A stretch of DNA of 64,000 nt from NCBI GenBank assembly GCA_020633205.1, contig JACKEB010000019.1, forward strand, positions 248,001 to 312,000, in the 5' to 3' direction. Below are positions 34,645-42,954 of this stretch, piece after piece. The DNA comes from Polyangiaceae bacterium. Its GTDB lineage: Bacteria > Myxococcota_A > Polyangia > Polyangiales > Polyangiaceae. Numbering within the stretch: position 1 is the first letter of the stretch; every line of letters begins with the position of its first letter. A program made the position numbers and the translations under genes. The notes beneath the pieces were generated by a model. The model had not been told where the DNA came from, ran no database searches, and saw nothing but the letters and a program-made list of their open reading frames with translations.

Positions 34645-36957
34645 TCAGTTCGCGTTCAGCTCGCGGCGCAGCAGCTCATTCACGAGCTTCGGGTTGGCTT
34701 TGCCCCCCGTCGCGCGCATCACCTGACCAACGAATGCGCCGATCAGGTTCTGGTTGCCTTCGCGGTAGCGCTTCACGTGATCCGGGTTGTCGGCGAGCAC
34801 CTTCTTGATGACCGCCGTCAGCTCAGCCTCGTCGTCGATCTGGCCGCCACCGAGGCGCTCCACGATCGCCTTGGGTGAGTCGCCGGTTTTGACCAGCTCG
34901 GCGAATACGTCCTTCGCCAGGCGGCTGGAGAGCGTCCCCGCAGCCTGCAGCTCGACCAGCTCGATCAGCTCTGCAGGGCCGAACGGAGGCTCGCCGTCGT
35001 GCCCCTTGAGGTAGGAGGCGACGTCGTTCACCAGCCAGCGGGTGACAGCCTTCACGTCGCCGTCCAGGCCGTCCACACCGACCAGCAGCTTGCCGAGGCG
35101 TTCGTCGCCGCTGACCACGTTGGCCTCGTGAGGCGTGATGCCGTGCACCATCACGAGCATCTGTGCCGCAGCGTCGAGCTCGATCGGCTTCGGCGCCTGC
35201 GCAGCTTGGGCCGCCTTGGGCTGCGCACGACGACGCTCAGGAGCGGCCTGCTTGGGCTGCGTCTGCCTCGCCCAGCTGTCCTTGAGAGACACCGTGCGGT
35301 TGAAGATCAGCGCGTCCGACTTCGAGTCCAAATCCGCATAGAAAAAGCCTTGGCGCTCGAACTGAACGCGAGTGAGCCCTTCCTGCGCGGCTGCGGGCTC
35401 GAGCTTGCAGCCCTCGAGCACTTCTAGGCTCTTGGGATTCAGCGTGGTGATGAAGTCGACGCCCTCTTCCAGCGCGTCAGGCTCTGGCACACTGAACAGG
35501 CGATCGTAGAGGCGCACCTCGCAGTCGACGGCGTCTTCCGCACTCACCCAGTGGATGGTGCCCTTCACCTTCATCTGCTCGGCTTCTTCTGGTGTGTGAA
35601 GCTTCGCGATGACTTCAACCAGCTTCCCGCTCTCGTCGACGACGGGATACTCGCAGGTGATCACGTAGCCGTAGCGCAGCCGCACGGAAGCACCCGGCGC
35701 CAGGCGATGCCATTTCGGCGGGGGCTCTTCGGCGAAGTCATCCTGCTCGATCCAGATTTCCTTCGTGAGCGGGACCTTGCGTGAGCCGGGACGACCGACG
35801 TCCGGCGGGTAGTATGGCGCCTCGAGCTCCTCGCGCTTGCCCACCACCTCGTCGAAGTTCTTGAGGATCAGCTTGAGCGGCCGCAGCACGCACATCACGC
35901 GCGGCGAACGCTGGTTCAAGTCCTCGCGCAGCGTGTGCTCGAGCAGCTCGATCTCGACCAAGCTGTTGTTCTTGGCGACGCCCACGCGCTCGGCGAACGC
36001 GCGAATCGCCTCGGGGGTGTAGCCACGGCGCCGCAAGCCAGCGACGGTCGGCATGCGCGGGTCGTCCCAGCCGGCGACATGTTTCTCGTTCACCAGGCGC
36101 AGGAACTTGCGCTTGCTCATCACCATGTACGTGATGTTGAGGCGCGCAAACTCGGTTTGCTGAGGGTTCGCACCGGCGCCCTCAGGCAGCGCGTCCACGG
36201 CTTCGACGAACCAGTCGTACAGCGGACGGTTGTTCTCGAACTCCAAGGTGCAGATCGAGTGGGTCACGCCCTCGATGGCATCGGACAGACCGTGCGTGAA
36301 GTCGTACAGCGGGTAGATGCACCACTTGTCGCCCGTGCGGTAGTGATGCGCGTGCCGGATGCGGTAGATCGGCGGATCCCGGAGCTTCATGTTCGGGTGC
36401 GCCATGTCGATCTTCGCGCGCAGGGTGTACTTGCCGTCTTCGAACTCGCCCGCCCGCATGCGCCGGAACAAGTCGAGGTTCTCTTCCACGGTGGCGTCCC
36501 GGTTTGGGCTCGGGCGACCAGGCTCGCTGATGGTGCCCCGGTACTCGCGCACCTCATCTCCGTTCAGGCTGCACACATACGCTTTATCCGCACGGATTAG
36601 CTCTTCGGCAAAGTGGTACAACTTCTCGAAGTAGTCGGAGGCGAAGTAGAGGTGCTCCCCCCAGTCGAAGCCGAGCCAACGGATGTCCGCCTGGATGGAC
36701 TCCACGAACTCCGGATCTTCAGTCGTGGGGTTCGTGTCGTCGAAGCGCAGGTGACAGCGACCACCATACTGCTTCGCCAAGCCGAAGTTCAGGCAGATGC
36801 TCTTGCTGTGCCCGATGTGCAGGTAGCCGTTGGGCTCTGGCGGGAAGCGGGTGACGACGCGGCCGTTGTACTTGCCGGTCTGGATGTCCCGCTCGATCTT
36901 CTCGCGGATGAAGTCCTTGCTCTCGACGTGGGTGAGGGTATGGGAGTCGTCGCTCAT
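34645..36957 (-). CDS. glnS: Glutaminyl-tRNA synthetase with C-terminal YqeY/GatB-like domain
   Basis: A 770-residue class I synthetase charging tRNA-Gln directly. HIGH is at residues 47-50 in FPPEPNGYLHIGHSKSICLNF, and the KMSKS equivalent reads YMVMSKRKF. The catalytic core and anticodon-binding barrels cover about 1-560. An Ala/Pro/Gln-rich hinge (about 575-610) leads to an added domain of about 160 residues (LDAAAQMLVMVHGITPHEANVVSGDERLGKLLVGVDGLDG to ALTAVIKKVLADNPDHVKRYREGNQNLIGAFVGQVMRATGGKANPKLVNELL). The final part is the YqeY / GatB tail signature seen in Asn/Gln amidotransferases and in the Deinococcus GlnRS. The appended domain should improve tRNA binding. Confidence 0.95.
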   Translation of the reverse strand: MSDDSHTLTHVESKDFIREKIERDIQTGKYNGRVVTRFPPEPNGYLHIGHSKSICLNFGLAKQYGGRCHLRFDDTNPTTEDPEFVESIQADIRWLGFDWGEHLYFASDYFEKLYHFAEELIRADKAYVCSLNGDEVREYRGTISEPGRPSPNRDATVEENLDLFRRMRAGEFEDGKYTLRAKIDMAHPNMKLRDPPIYRIRHAHHYRTGDKWCIYPLYDFTHGLSDAIEGVTHSICTLEFENNRPLYDWFVEAVDALPEGAGANPQQTEFARLNITYMVMSKRKFLRLVNEKHVAGWDDPRMPTVAGLRRRGYTPEAIRAFAERVGVAKNNSLVEIELLEHTLREDLNQRSPRVMCVLRPLKLILKNFDEVVGKREELEAPYYPPDVGRPGSRKVPLTKEIWIEQDDFAEEPPPKWHRLAPGASVRLRYGYVITCEYPVVDESGKLVEVIAKLHTPEEAEQMKVKGTIHWVSAEDAVDCEVRLYDRLFSVPEPDALEEGVDFITTLNPKSLEVLEGCKLEPAAAQEGLTRVQFERQGFFYADLDSKSDALIFNRTVSLKDSWARQTQPKQAAPERRRAQPKAAQAAQAPKPIELDAAAQMLVMVHGITPHEANVVSGDERLGKLLVGVDGLDGDVKAVTRWLVNDVASYLKGHDGEPPFGPAELIELVELQAAGTLSSRLAKDVFAELVKTGDSPKAIVERLGGGQIDDEAELTAVIKKVLADNPDHVKRYREGNQNLIGAFVGQVMRATGGKANPKLVNELLRRELNAN

Positions 36958-37011
36958 GGCCGAGCCGGCGTTATAGCTCGCCCCACCATAAAGAAAACCG
37001 CTCGCCGAGCT

Positions 37012-37899
37012 TCAGTGGCGGAGGTCGAACTCCCGGACGTGCTGGCGGTACTCCGGGTCGAAACCTTGACGACGCACTTCCTGGATTAATTCGCGAAAAT
37101 CCCCGCGCTTCTTGTCGGCGGTGGTCGGCGTCTTGGGGGTCGGGATATCCATCACGAGCTTCGCCCCGTTGGTCTCTTTCCCCGTGTCCTCTGAGTAGAA
37201 GCTCGAGAGGACCAAGAGGCGCGTCCCGACGAAGAGGGCCTCTTCGAGGTCGTGGGTGACGAAGAAGATGGTCGTCTTCTGCTCCTCGAAGGTCTCGATG
37301 ATGGTCAGCTGGAGGTCCTCCCGAGTGCCGGGGTCCAGGGCGCCGAACGGCTCATCCATCAACAGGATGGTGGGCTTCATGATCATCGCTTGAGCGATGG
37401 CCACGCGCTGCTGCATGCCGCCGGAAAGCTGATGCGGGTACTTGGCGGCGTGTTGATCGAGCTTCACCGTCTTCAGGTAGTGCATTGCCTGCTCTTGGTG
37501 CTGCTTGTGCTTCTGCTTGTACCAAGGCCAAGTGAGCCACTTCTGCAAGAGCCAGCTACCATCCAGCTCGAGCCCGAACATCACGTTCTGCAGCACCGTG
37601 AGGTGAGGAAACAGCGAGTAGCGCTGAAACACGATGCCGCGGTTGCGATCCGGGTGAATCACCTCTTGCCCCGCGGCGTGCACGGTGCCTTTCCACGGGG
37701 ATTCACTACCAAGGATCAGCCGCAACAGCGTGGACTTGCCGCAGCCGCTGGGGCCCACCACCGTCAAGAACTGCGGCTCGGGCACCTTGAGCGAGATGTC
37801 GTTGAGCACCACTTGGTGCCCACCTTTGCTCGGGTAGCGCTGGTAGACCCGGGAGACATCCAACGTAAGCGCCGAAGCGTCGGTCTTCGTCTCAGCCAT
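37012..37899 (-). CDS. NitT/TauT-type ABC transporter ATP-binding protein
   Basis: A 295-residue ATPase of the nitrate/taurine/urea-type importer family. Walker A is GPSGCGKST (49-57), the signature is LSGGMQQRVAIAQAM, Walker B is ILLMDEPFGALD and the switch is FVTHDLEEALFVG. It contains an unusual Trp/Lys/His-rich insertion after the Q-loop (LQKWLTWPWYKQKHKQHQEQ). The ATG overlaps the permease stop by one base. It is the last gene of the binding protein-permease-ATPase operon. Confidence 0.93.
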   Translation of the reverse strand: MAETKTDASALTLDVSRVYQRYPSKGGHQVVLNDISLKVPEPQFLTVVGPSGCGKSTLLRLILGSESPWKGTVHAAGQEVIHPDRNRGIVFQRYSLFPHLTVLQNVMFGLELDGSWLLQKWLTWPWYKQKHKQHQEQAMHYLKTVKLDQHAAKYPHQLSGGMQQRVAIAQAMIMKPTILLMDEPFGALDPGTREDLQLTIIETFEEQKTTIFFVTHDLEEALFVGTRLLVLSSFYSEDTGKETNGAKLVMDIPTPKTPTTADKKRGDFRELIQEVRRQGFDPEYRQHVREFDLRH

Positions 37900-38780
37900 C
37901 AGTGGCCCCCTCGGTCGTGCGCCCAGGGGAAGCCCCAGCGGGAGATGCCTGCGATGATGTAGTCCATGACGACGCCGAGCAGCGCGATCCAGAGCACGTA
38001 AGGCAAGATCACGTTCATCGCGAGCTGTCGCTGCACAACGTAGATGCGATAGCCGAGGCCGCTATCCGCGCTGATCGCCTCAGAAGCGATGAGAAAAATC
38101 CACGCAGGGCCAATGGTGAGTCGGATCGAGTCGAGGATGCGCGGGAGGATCTGTGGGAAGATCACCTTGAACGCGACCTCGGTGGTGCTCGCTCCCAGGG
38201 TGTACGCCTTCACCACTGCGCTCTGAGGTACGCCTCTGCCAGCCAACGCGATGTCGTTCGTGAGTGTGGGGGCGATGCCGAGCGCGATGAGCACGATCTT
38301 CGAGCTCTCATCGACGCCCAGGAAGATGAAGATGATCGGCAACAGGGCCAGCGGTGGGACCTTGGCGAGCGCCGTCATCAGGGGTGCGAAGATCGCGCGC
38401 ACATGGGAGAAGATCCCCATCAAGAGCCCGAGGCTGATCGCGATGCCGAGCCCGGCGCCCATGCCCTTGAACAAGCGCAACAGTGAGGCCTTGGTATCGA
38501 CCCACAGCCAAACCTCGTCGGTGCGCTTGTTGGGTGTCGTGATCTCCTTCAGACCCTCCGTCAATTGATCGAGGCCCGGCATCAAGCGGTCCATGGGATT
38601 TTCCACATGGCGTTGATGGCTGTAGTACGCGTACAGCAGGCACAAGATCAGGATCGGAATGACCCCCAAGATCACCTGACGCACGCGGGGGAGAGGAGAA
38701 CCAATCAGCTGCACCGCCCGCTTGCGCACGGGCGGCTCTGCAGGATCCTCGGCCTTCTCTGGCGGGGCCTCGTTAGTCAT
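37899..38780 (-). CDS. NitT/TauT-type ABC transporter permease
   Basis: A 293-residue inner-membrane permease. After a cytoplasmic N-terminus of about 35 residues there are about six hydrophobic segments (LGVIPILILCLLYAYY, GLGIAISLGLLMGIFSHV, LALLPIIFIFLG and others). The ATPase-contact loop is VVKAYTLGASTTEVAFKVIFPQILPRILDSIRLTIGPAWIFLIASEAI, matching the family. It begins six bases after the stop of the binding-protein gene and overlaps the ATPase gene. Confidence 0.93.
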   Translation of the reverse strand: MTNEAPPEKAEDPAEPPVRKRAVQLIGSPLPRVRQVILGVIPILILCLLYAYYSHQRHVENPMDRLMPGLDQLTEGLKEITTPNKRTDEVWLWVDTKASLLRLFKGMGAGLGIAISLGLLMGIFSHVRAIFAPLMTALAKVPPLALLPIIFIFLGVDESSKIVLIALGIAPTLTNDIALAGRGVPQSAVVKAYTLGASTTEVAFKVIFPQILPRILDSIRLTIGPAWIFLIASEAISADSGLGYRIYVVQRQLAMNVILPYVLWIALLGVVMDYIIAGISRWGFPWAHDRGGH

Positions 38781-38785
38781 GAGCG

Positions 38786-39874
38786 TCAGACTTTGATGTA
38801 GCTCTTGTCGAACTTGAGCTGGCTCTTGGCGTCATGCCCGAAACCAATCTGGAAGCCCTCGTTCTTGATCAAGTCGTGATCGAAGGAGAACTTCTTCACC
38901 TTCTCCATCGTGCCCTTGATCTTCTCGCCCTCGAGGAAATCCGCCGTTTTGCTCTTGTCGGTGAAGAGGTCGGTGTCCTTGAGCATCTTCTCGAAATCTT
39001 CTACCGAGGAGCCGGCCCCCTTGGCCATGATGTCGATGGCGTCCTTGCGGGTCGCCTCCGCCGCGAAGTACGCCATCGCGTCGAACCACGCCTCGGTGAG
39101 CGCCGGTCCGAGGCCGGGGTTCGCCTTGAGCGCGTCTTCGTTCATCACGAGGAAGTCCATGATCTCGTCAGGGATGTCCTTGCTCGAAAACACCACCTTG
39201 CCCTTGCCCTGCTCCACAGCCTGGAACAGGTGCGGGTTCCACGTCGCCACGGCCTCGACGCTCTTATCCGTGAGGAAAGCCTTGCCCGCATCGTCGCCTG
39301 GGATGTTCTTGATCTTGACGTCCTTCTCCTTGAGTCCGACGGACTCGAGAGCGCGGTTCAGGAGGTAGTGGCTGACGCTGAACTCCTCGAGCAGCACGGT
39401 CTTGCCCTTGAGGCCCTTCAGATCCGTGCCTTCACGCACCAGGACGCCGTCACCACCGTTGCTGCGGTCGTTGATCAGAATCGCAACGCTGGGCACGCCG
39501 TTCGACGCGGGCTGCAGTGACTCCATGGAAGTCATGGCGCAGCCGTCGAGCTTCTTGGCTGCAAACGCCTGGACCGAGTCCATGTAGCCCTTGAACTCGA
39601 CGAGCTTGATCTTGACCTTGTGCTCCTCCGCACGCTTCTGCAGGAAGCCTTTCTCCTGCATCAGCTTGAACGGCATCCAACCAGTCCACACCGACCAACC
39701 GATCTGGAACTCCTTGTTGGTGTCCCCACCTCCGGCAGCGGTTGGCGCGGAGCTCGGGCTGCCACTCGCAGCGCCGGTCGGCGCCTTCTTGTCGTCGCAG
39801 GCAGGCAGCAGGCCGAGGCTCGCACCTCCGAGCAGTAGTAGTCTCAAGAAGTCACGGCGTGCGGTGTGATTCAT
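38786..39874 (-). CDS. ABC transporter solute-binding lipoprotein, urea-carboxylase-transporter type
   Basis: A 362-residue extracellular binding protein. The signal carries a twin-arginine-like RRDFLRLLLLGG and a lipobox LLPAC, so it may be a Tat-exported lipoprotein. The mature protein begins after an Ala/Gly/Ser linker with FQIGWSVWTGWMPFKLMQEKGFL, then KLDGCAMTSMESL, INDRSNGGDGVLVREGTDLKGLKGKTVLLEEFSVSHYLLNRALESVGL and AVATWNPHL. This series matches my recollection of the binding proteins found with urea carboxylase gene clusters. No urea carboxylase or allophanate hydrolase gene is in the window, so the substrate (urea, a guanidine or a related amide) is an inference. Confidence 0.88.
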   Translation of the reverse strand: MNHTARRDFLRLLLLGGASLGLLPACDDKKAPTGAASGSPSSAPTAAGGGDTNKEFQIGWSVWTGWMPFKLMQEKGFLQKRAEEHKVKIKLVEFKGYMDSVQAFAAKKLDGCAMTSMESLQPASNGVPSVAILINDRSNGGDGVLVREGTDLKGLKGKTVLLEEFSVSHYLLNRALESVGLKEKDVKIKNIPGDDAGKAFLTDKSVEAVATWNPHLFQAVEQGKGKVVFSSKDIPDEIMDFLVMNEDALKANPGLGPALTEAWFDAMAYFAAEATRKDAIDIMAKGAGSSVEDFEKMLKDTDLFTDKSKTADFLEGEKIKGTMEKVKKFSFDHDLIKNEGFQIGFGHDAKSQLKFDKSYIKV

Positions 39875-40081
39875 GCGTCTCCCCTATGCGTTGCGCGCCC
39901 GAGGGCGCGAGCGGTTCGGGACGAGCACTCATGCCGGCCGGCCGAAACGCGGGGGAAACACTCTCCCAACCGCGCGACGCTGTCAACGCGACGCACTGCG
40001 ACGAGAGGGCAAACTGCGAGGAAACGCGACCCGCCCGCTCTTTCCACGCAAACAATGCCGGAGCGAGTCGGGCCGTCAGTT

Positions 40082-40113
40082 CGAGCCGCCCGCGACTGAC
40101 CGCGGACGGCTCG
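40082..40113 (-). terminator. Stem-loop after the acyl-CoA dehydrogenase pair
   Basis: CGAGCCGCCCGCG (40082-40094) pairs with CGCGGACGGCTCG (40101-40113), 12 of 13 positions, around a six-base loop. It begins seven bases after the stop codon of the leftward acyl-CoA dehydrogenase gene. No clear T-run follows. Confidence 0.6.
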
Positions 40114-40119
40114 ACTCCA

Positions 40120-41325
40120 CTATCGAAGCTCGCTCGATTTCTTGTTCAAGAGCCGGCGCGCGACGACCAGCATCTGGATTTGCTGAGTGCCCTCGAAGAT
40201 ATCGAGGATCTTCGAGTCACGCGCCCACTTCTCCAGGAGCTCCGTCTCGCTGTAGCCCGCGCCACCGCACAGCTCCACGCAGCGCAGCGTCACGTCAGTC
40301 GCCATGCGCCCTGCTTTGGCCTTGGCCATGGAAGCTTGCATGCTGTTGGGGATGCCGTTGTCCGCCATCCACGCTGCGCGCAGGGTGAGCAGCCGCGCGG
40401 CCTCCCATTCTGCTTCCATGCGGCAAAGCTCTGCCTCGGCTGCGCTACGCGACCAAATGGAGCCGCGGTAGGTCTGCTTGATGCCTTCTTGCTTCAGGAT
40501 GTCGCGGGTCAGCTCCAGCGCGGCGCGCGCCACACCGATCGCCATGCCCGCCACCACCGGTCGCGTGTTGTCGAAGGTCTGCATGACCCCGGCAAAGCTC
40601 TTCTGGGTGTCGATCTCCGGGCTCCCCAGGATGTTCTCGAAGGGGATGCGGCAATCCGTGAAGGCGATGGTCGCGGTGTCTGAGGCGCGAATACCGAGCT
40701 TGTGCTCCAGGCGCAGCACCTGCATGCCCGGCGTGCCCTTGGGCACGATGAACGACTTGATCGCCGCGCGCCCGAGGCTCGCATCTAGCGTCGCCCAAAC
40801 AACGACGCTGTCACAGCGTTCCCCTGCGGTAACGAAGATCTTCTCGCCGTTTAGCACCCACTCGTCACCGTCACGCACCGCCGTCGTGCGGATCGCGCCA
40901 GAGTCGGAGCCAGCTCCAGGCTCCGTGATCGCCATCGCAGCCCAGGTGCCGTTGAACTTGGCTTTCTGCTCTGGGGTGGCAACCGCCGCGATAGCGGAGT
41001 TGCCCAATCCCTGACGCGGGATCGACAGCGCCAGGCCAACGTCGCCCCAGCAGAGCTCGGTGAGACCAAGCACCGTCGCCATATTGGCGCCGTTTTTGAC
41101 CCCAGCATCGCCGGTTTGCTTACGCGAGAGTTCGCCGGCGCCGGCACCCACACCTCCTGCGGAGTTCATGCCGTCCATCGCCGCAGCGAGCAGATCGAGC
41201 TCCTTGGGGTAAGCATGCTCCGCCAGGTCGTACTTGCGAGAGATCGGGCGAAACACGAAGTTTGCCACCTGGGTGGCTTGTTCGACGAGAGGCTTCAGCT
41301 TCTTCGGTACTTCTAGGTTCAACAT
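40120..41325 (-). CDS. Acyl-CoA dehydrogenase
   Basis: A 401-residue FAD enzyme of fatty-acid beta-oxidation, oxidising acyl-CoA to trans-2-enoyl-CoA. The FAD/substrate segment AAMAITEPGAGSDSGAIRTTAVRDGDEWVLNGEKIFVTAGERCD is canonical. The C-terminal IFEGTQQIQMLV places the catalytic glutamate in the usual short-chain/medium-chain position. DVTLRCVELCGGAGYSETELLEKWARDSKILD gives the FAD-contact helix. It begins 12 bases after the stop of the second dehydrogenase gene, so they form an operon controlled from the palindrome at 42740. Chain-length preference cannot be read from sequence. Confidence 0.94.
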   Translation of the reverse strand: MLNLEVPKKLKPLVEQATQVANFVFRPISRKYDLAEHAYPKELDLLAAAMDGMNSAGGVGAGAGELSRKQTGDAGVKNGANMATVLGLTELCWGDVGLALSIPRQGLGNSAIAAVATPEQKAKFNGTWAAMAITEPGAGSDSGAIRTTAVRDGDEWVLNGEKIFVTAGERCDSVVVWATLDASLGRAAIKSFIVPKGTPGMQVLRLEHKLGIRASDTATIAFTDCRIPFENILGSPEIDTQKSFAGVMQTFDNTRPVVAGMAIGVARAALELTRDILKQEGIKQTYRGSIWSRSAAEAELCRMEAEWEAARLLTLRAAWMADNGIPNSMQASMAKAKAGRMATDVTLRCVELCGGAGYSETELLEKWARDSKILDIFEGTQQIQMLVVARRLLNKKSSELR

Positions 41326-41337
41326 CTCAGAGCCTCC

Positions 41338-42663
41338 TCACACGTAGAGTGCGCCCTCGAGCACACCGATGCCTCGAAGCTGCCGATACCAAAGCTCGAC
41401 CGGGTGCTCCTTGACGAAACCGTGACCACCCAGGAGCTGCACACCGTCGCTGCCGATCTTCATGCCCTTTTCGCTCGCCTGGAGTCGAGCCAGATAAGCC
41501 TCGCGAGTAAAGCTCAAGCCATTTTCCGCGCGGCTAGCGGCGCGTTGCATCAAGAGCCGCATACCGTCGAGTTCGAGCGCCATGTCGGCGATCAAGAACG
41601 CAACGGACTGACGATTCGTGATCGGCTCGCCGAAGGCAAAGCGCTCATTGCAGTAAGGGATCACGTAGTCGAGCACCGATTGACCGCAGCCCACCGCCAT
41701 CGCGGACCAGCCGATGCGCGCGCGATCGATCACCTCGGAGTAGCGGAACGCGACCTGGTCTCCGCCGATCCGCGCCTCACGTGACACGCGCACGTCTTTT
41801 AGCTCGAGCCGCGCCAGGTCTGCAGCGCGAAGCCCCATGCAGTGGTCCTCGAAGATCTCGAGGCCCTTCGCATCGCGCTCGACGATGAACAGCTCCGGTT
41901 CCCCAGAGTCGCTGAGCGCCGCAACCAGGAACAACTCAGCCCGACTTCCAAGCGGCACCAGCGTCTTCACGCCATTGAGCACGTAGCCGCCGTCAGTGCG
42001 CTGCGCACGGGTACGCAGGCGATACGCATCGAACAGCGGTGTCGGCTCACTCACAGCGAGCGCTGAGCCAACGAAGCCAGCCTCGGCCAGTGGCGAGAGG
42101 TACTTAGACTGCTGGGCCGCTGTGCCGAAGTCGACCAACAGGTTCACGACCGCAAGCGGCGCGAGCACCGCGAGCGCGATCCCCATATCACCGTACGCCA
42201 GGTCTTCCATCACCAGGGCGTTGGAGACCGGCGAGCGTTCCGTGCCGGCGCCGCCGAGACTCTCCGGCAACGCCATCAATGTCAGACCGAGATCCATGGA
42301 CTCATCGAGCAGTTCCTGAGGCGTGCTGCACTTGTCATCGGAGGAGCGCGCTGCGGGGCGCATCACGTCCTCTGCGAAACGACGCAGCGTGTCCCGCGTC
42401 ATCTGCTGCTCGTCCGTGATGTTCAGATCGAACAACGCCGGCTTGCTCGCCGGGCGGTCGAGGCGCGACGGCTGCACCAGCTTCAACACTGGCTTGAAGC
42501 GCTGCCCGGCATTCTGTGCCGCACGGAAACCTACCCGCGCTCCGTTCTCCACCAGACGCGTCGCCTGGGGCCGCAAGCCCCAGCGGTCGATCCACTCGGC
42601 TCCACCGAGCTCTCCAAGGAAACGCAATCCGCGCCCCATGGCCATACTTGCAACGTTCTTCAT
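41338..42663 (-). CDS. Acyl-CoA dehydrogenase with extended N-terminus
   Basis: A 441-residue acyl-CoA dehydrogenase. Compared with its neighbour it has about 75 extra N-terminal residues (RPQATRLVENGARVGFRAAQNAGQRFKPVLKLVQPSR) before the all-helical domain. FAD and substrate motifs are present but divergent: GSALAVSEPTPLFDAYRLRTRAQRTDGGYVLNGVKTLVPLG replaces the usual TEP.AGSD segment, and the end reads VQLLGGHGFVKEHPVELWYRQLRGIGVLEGALYV, with a glutamate where the base is expected. AGGAGAAG precedes the ATG. As first gene of the two-gene operon it lies 77 bases from the 19-bp palindrome. It may partner with the second dehydrogenase. Confidence 0.92.
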   Translation of the reverse strand: MKNVASMAMGRGLRFLGELGGAEWIDRWGLRPQATRLVENGARVGFRAAQNAGQRFKPVLKLVQPSRLDRPASKPALFDLNITDEQQMTRDTLRRFAEDVMRPAARSSDDKCSTPQELLDESMDLGLTLMALPESLGGAGTERSPVSNALVMEDLAYGDMGIALAVLAPLAVVNLLVDFGTAAQQSKYLSPLAEAGFVGSALAVSEPTPLFDAYRLRTRAQRTDGGYVLNGVKTLVPLGSRAELFLVAALSDSGEPELFIVERDAKGLEIFEDHCMGLRAADLARLELKDVRVSREARIGGDQVAFRYSEVIDRARIGWSAMAVGCGQSVLDYVIPYCNERFAFGEPITNRQSVAFLIADMALELDGMRLLMQRAASRAENGLSFTREAYLARLQASEKGMKIGSDGVQLLGGHGFVKEHPVELWYRQLRGIGVLEGALYV

Positions 42664-42739
42664 GATCTTCTCCTGCGGTGGGCGCCCGAGCCCCGGGTCG
42701 CCCCCGACTTCACGCAGTCTAGTTACTGCGACTGATGGG

Positions 42740-42758
42740 TGTATACATCATGTATACA
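42740..42758. promoter_or_regulatory. Perfect 19-bp palindromic operator candidate
   Basis: TGTATACATCATGTATACA is a perfect palindrome around a single central base, in an AT-rich island of an otherwise GC-rich region. It lies 77 bases upstream of the acyl-CoA dehydrogenase operon and about 200 bases upstream of the divergent TerB-Coq4-like gene. The TGTATACA core resembles sites of GntR-family regulators (FadR/VanR group), and TetR-family fatty-acid repressors use palindromes of similar size. No gene for such a regulator is in the window. Confidence 0.7.
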
Positions 42759-42954
42759 TGCCGAGCCAGGACATTCAGCCCACGGGCCGGTCGCTCGAAA
42801 AACACACCTAGTTTCCACAGCTTACCACTCGCGCTTTGGACCTAGCCTGCACGGGTCAGGCGGCACCCACGAGTTTTTGAGCACTTACGAAGCCGCCGCT
42901 CGGTCTGCAGACTGGTCCACGCCAATAGCCACGCAGAAACGAGAGAGGCGACCC

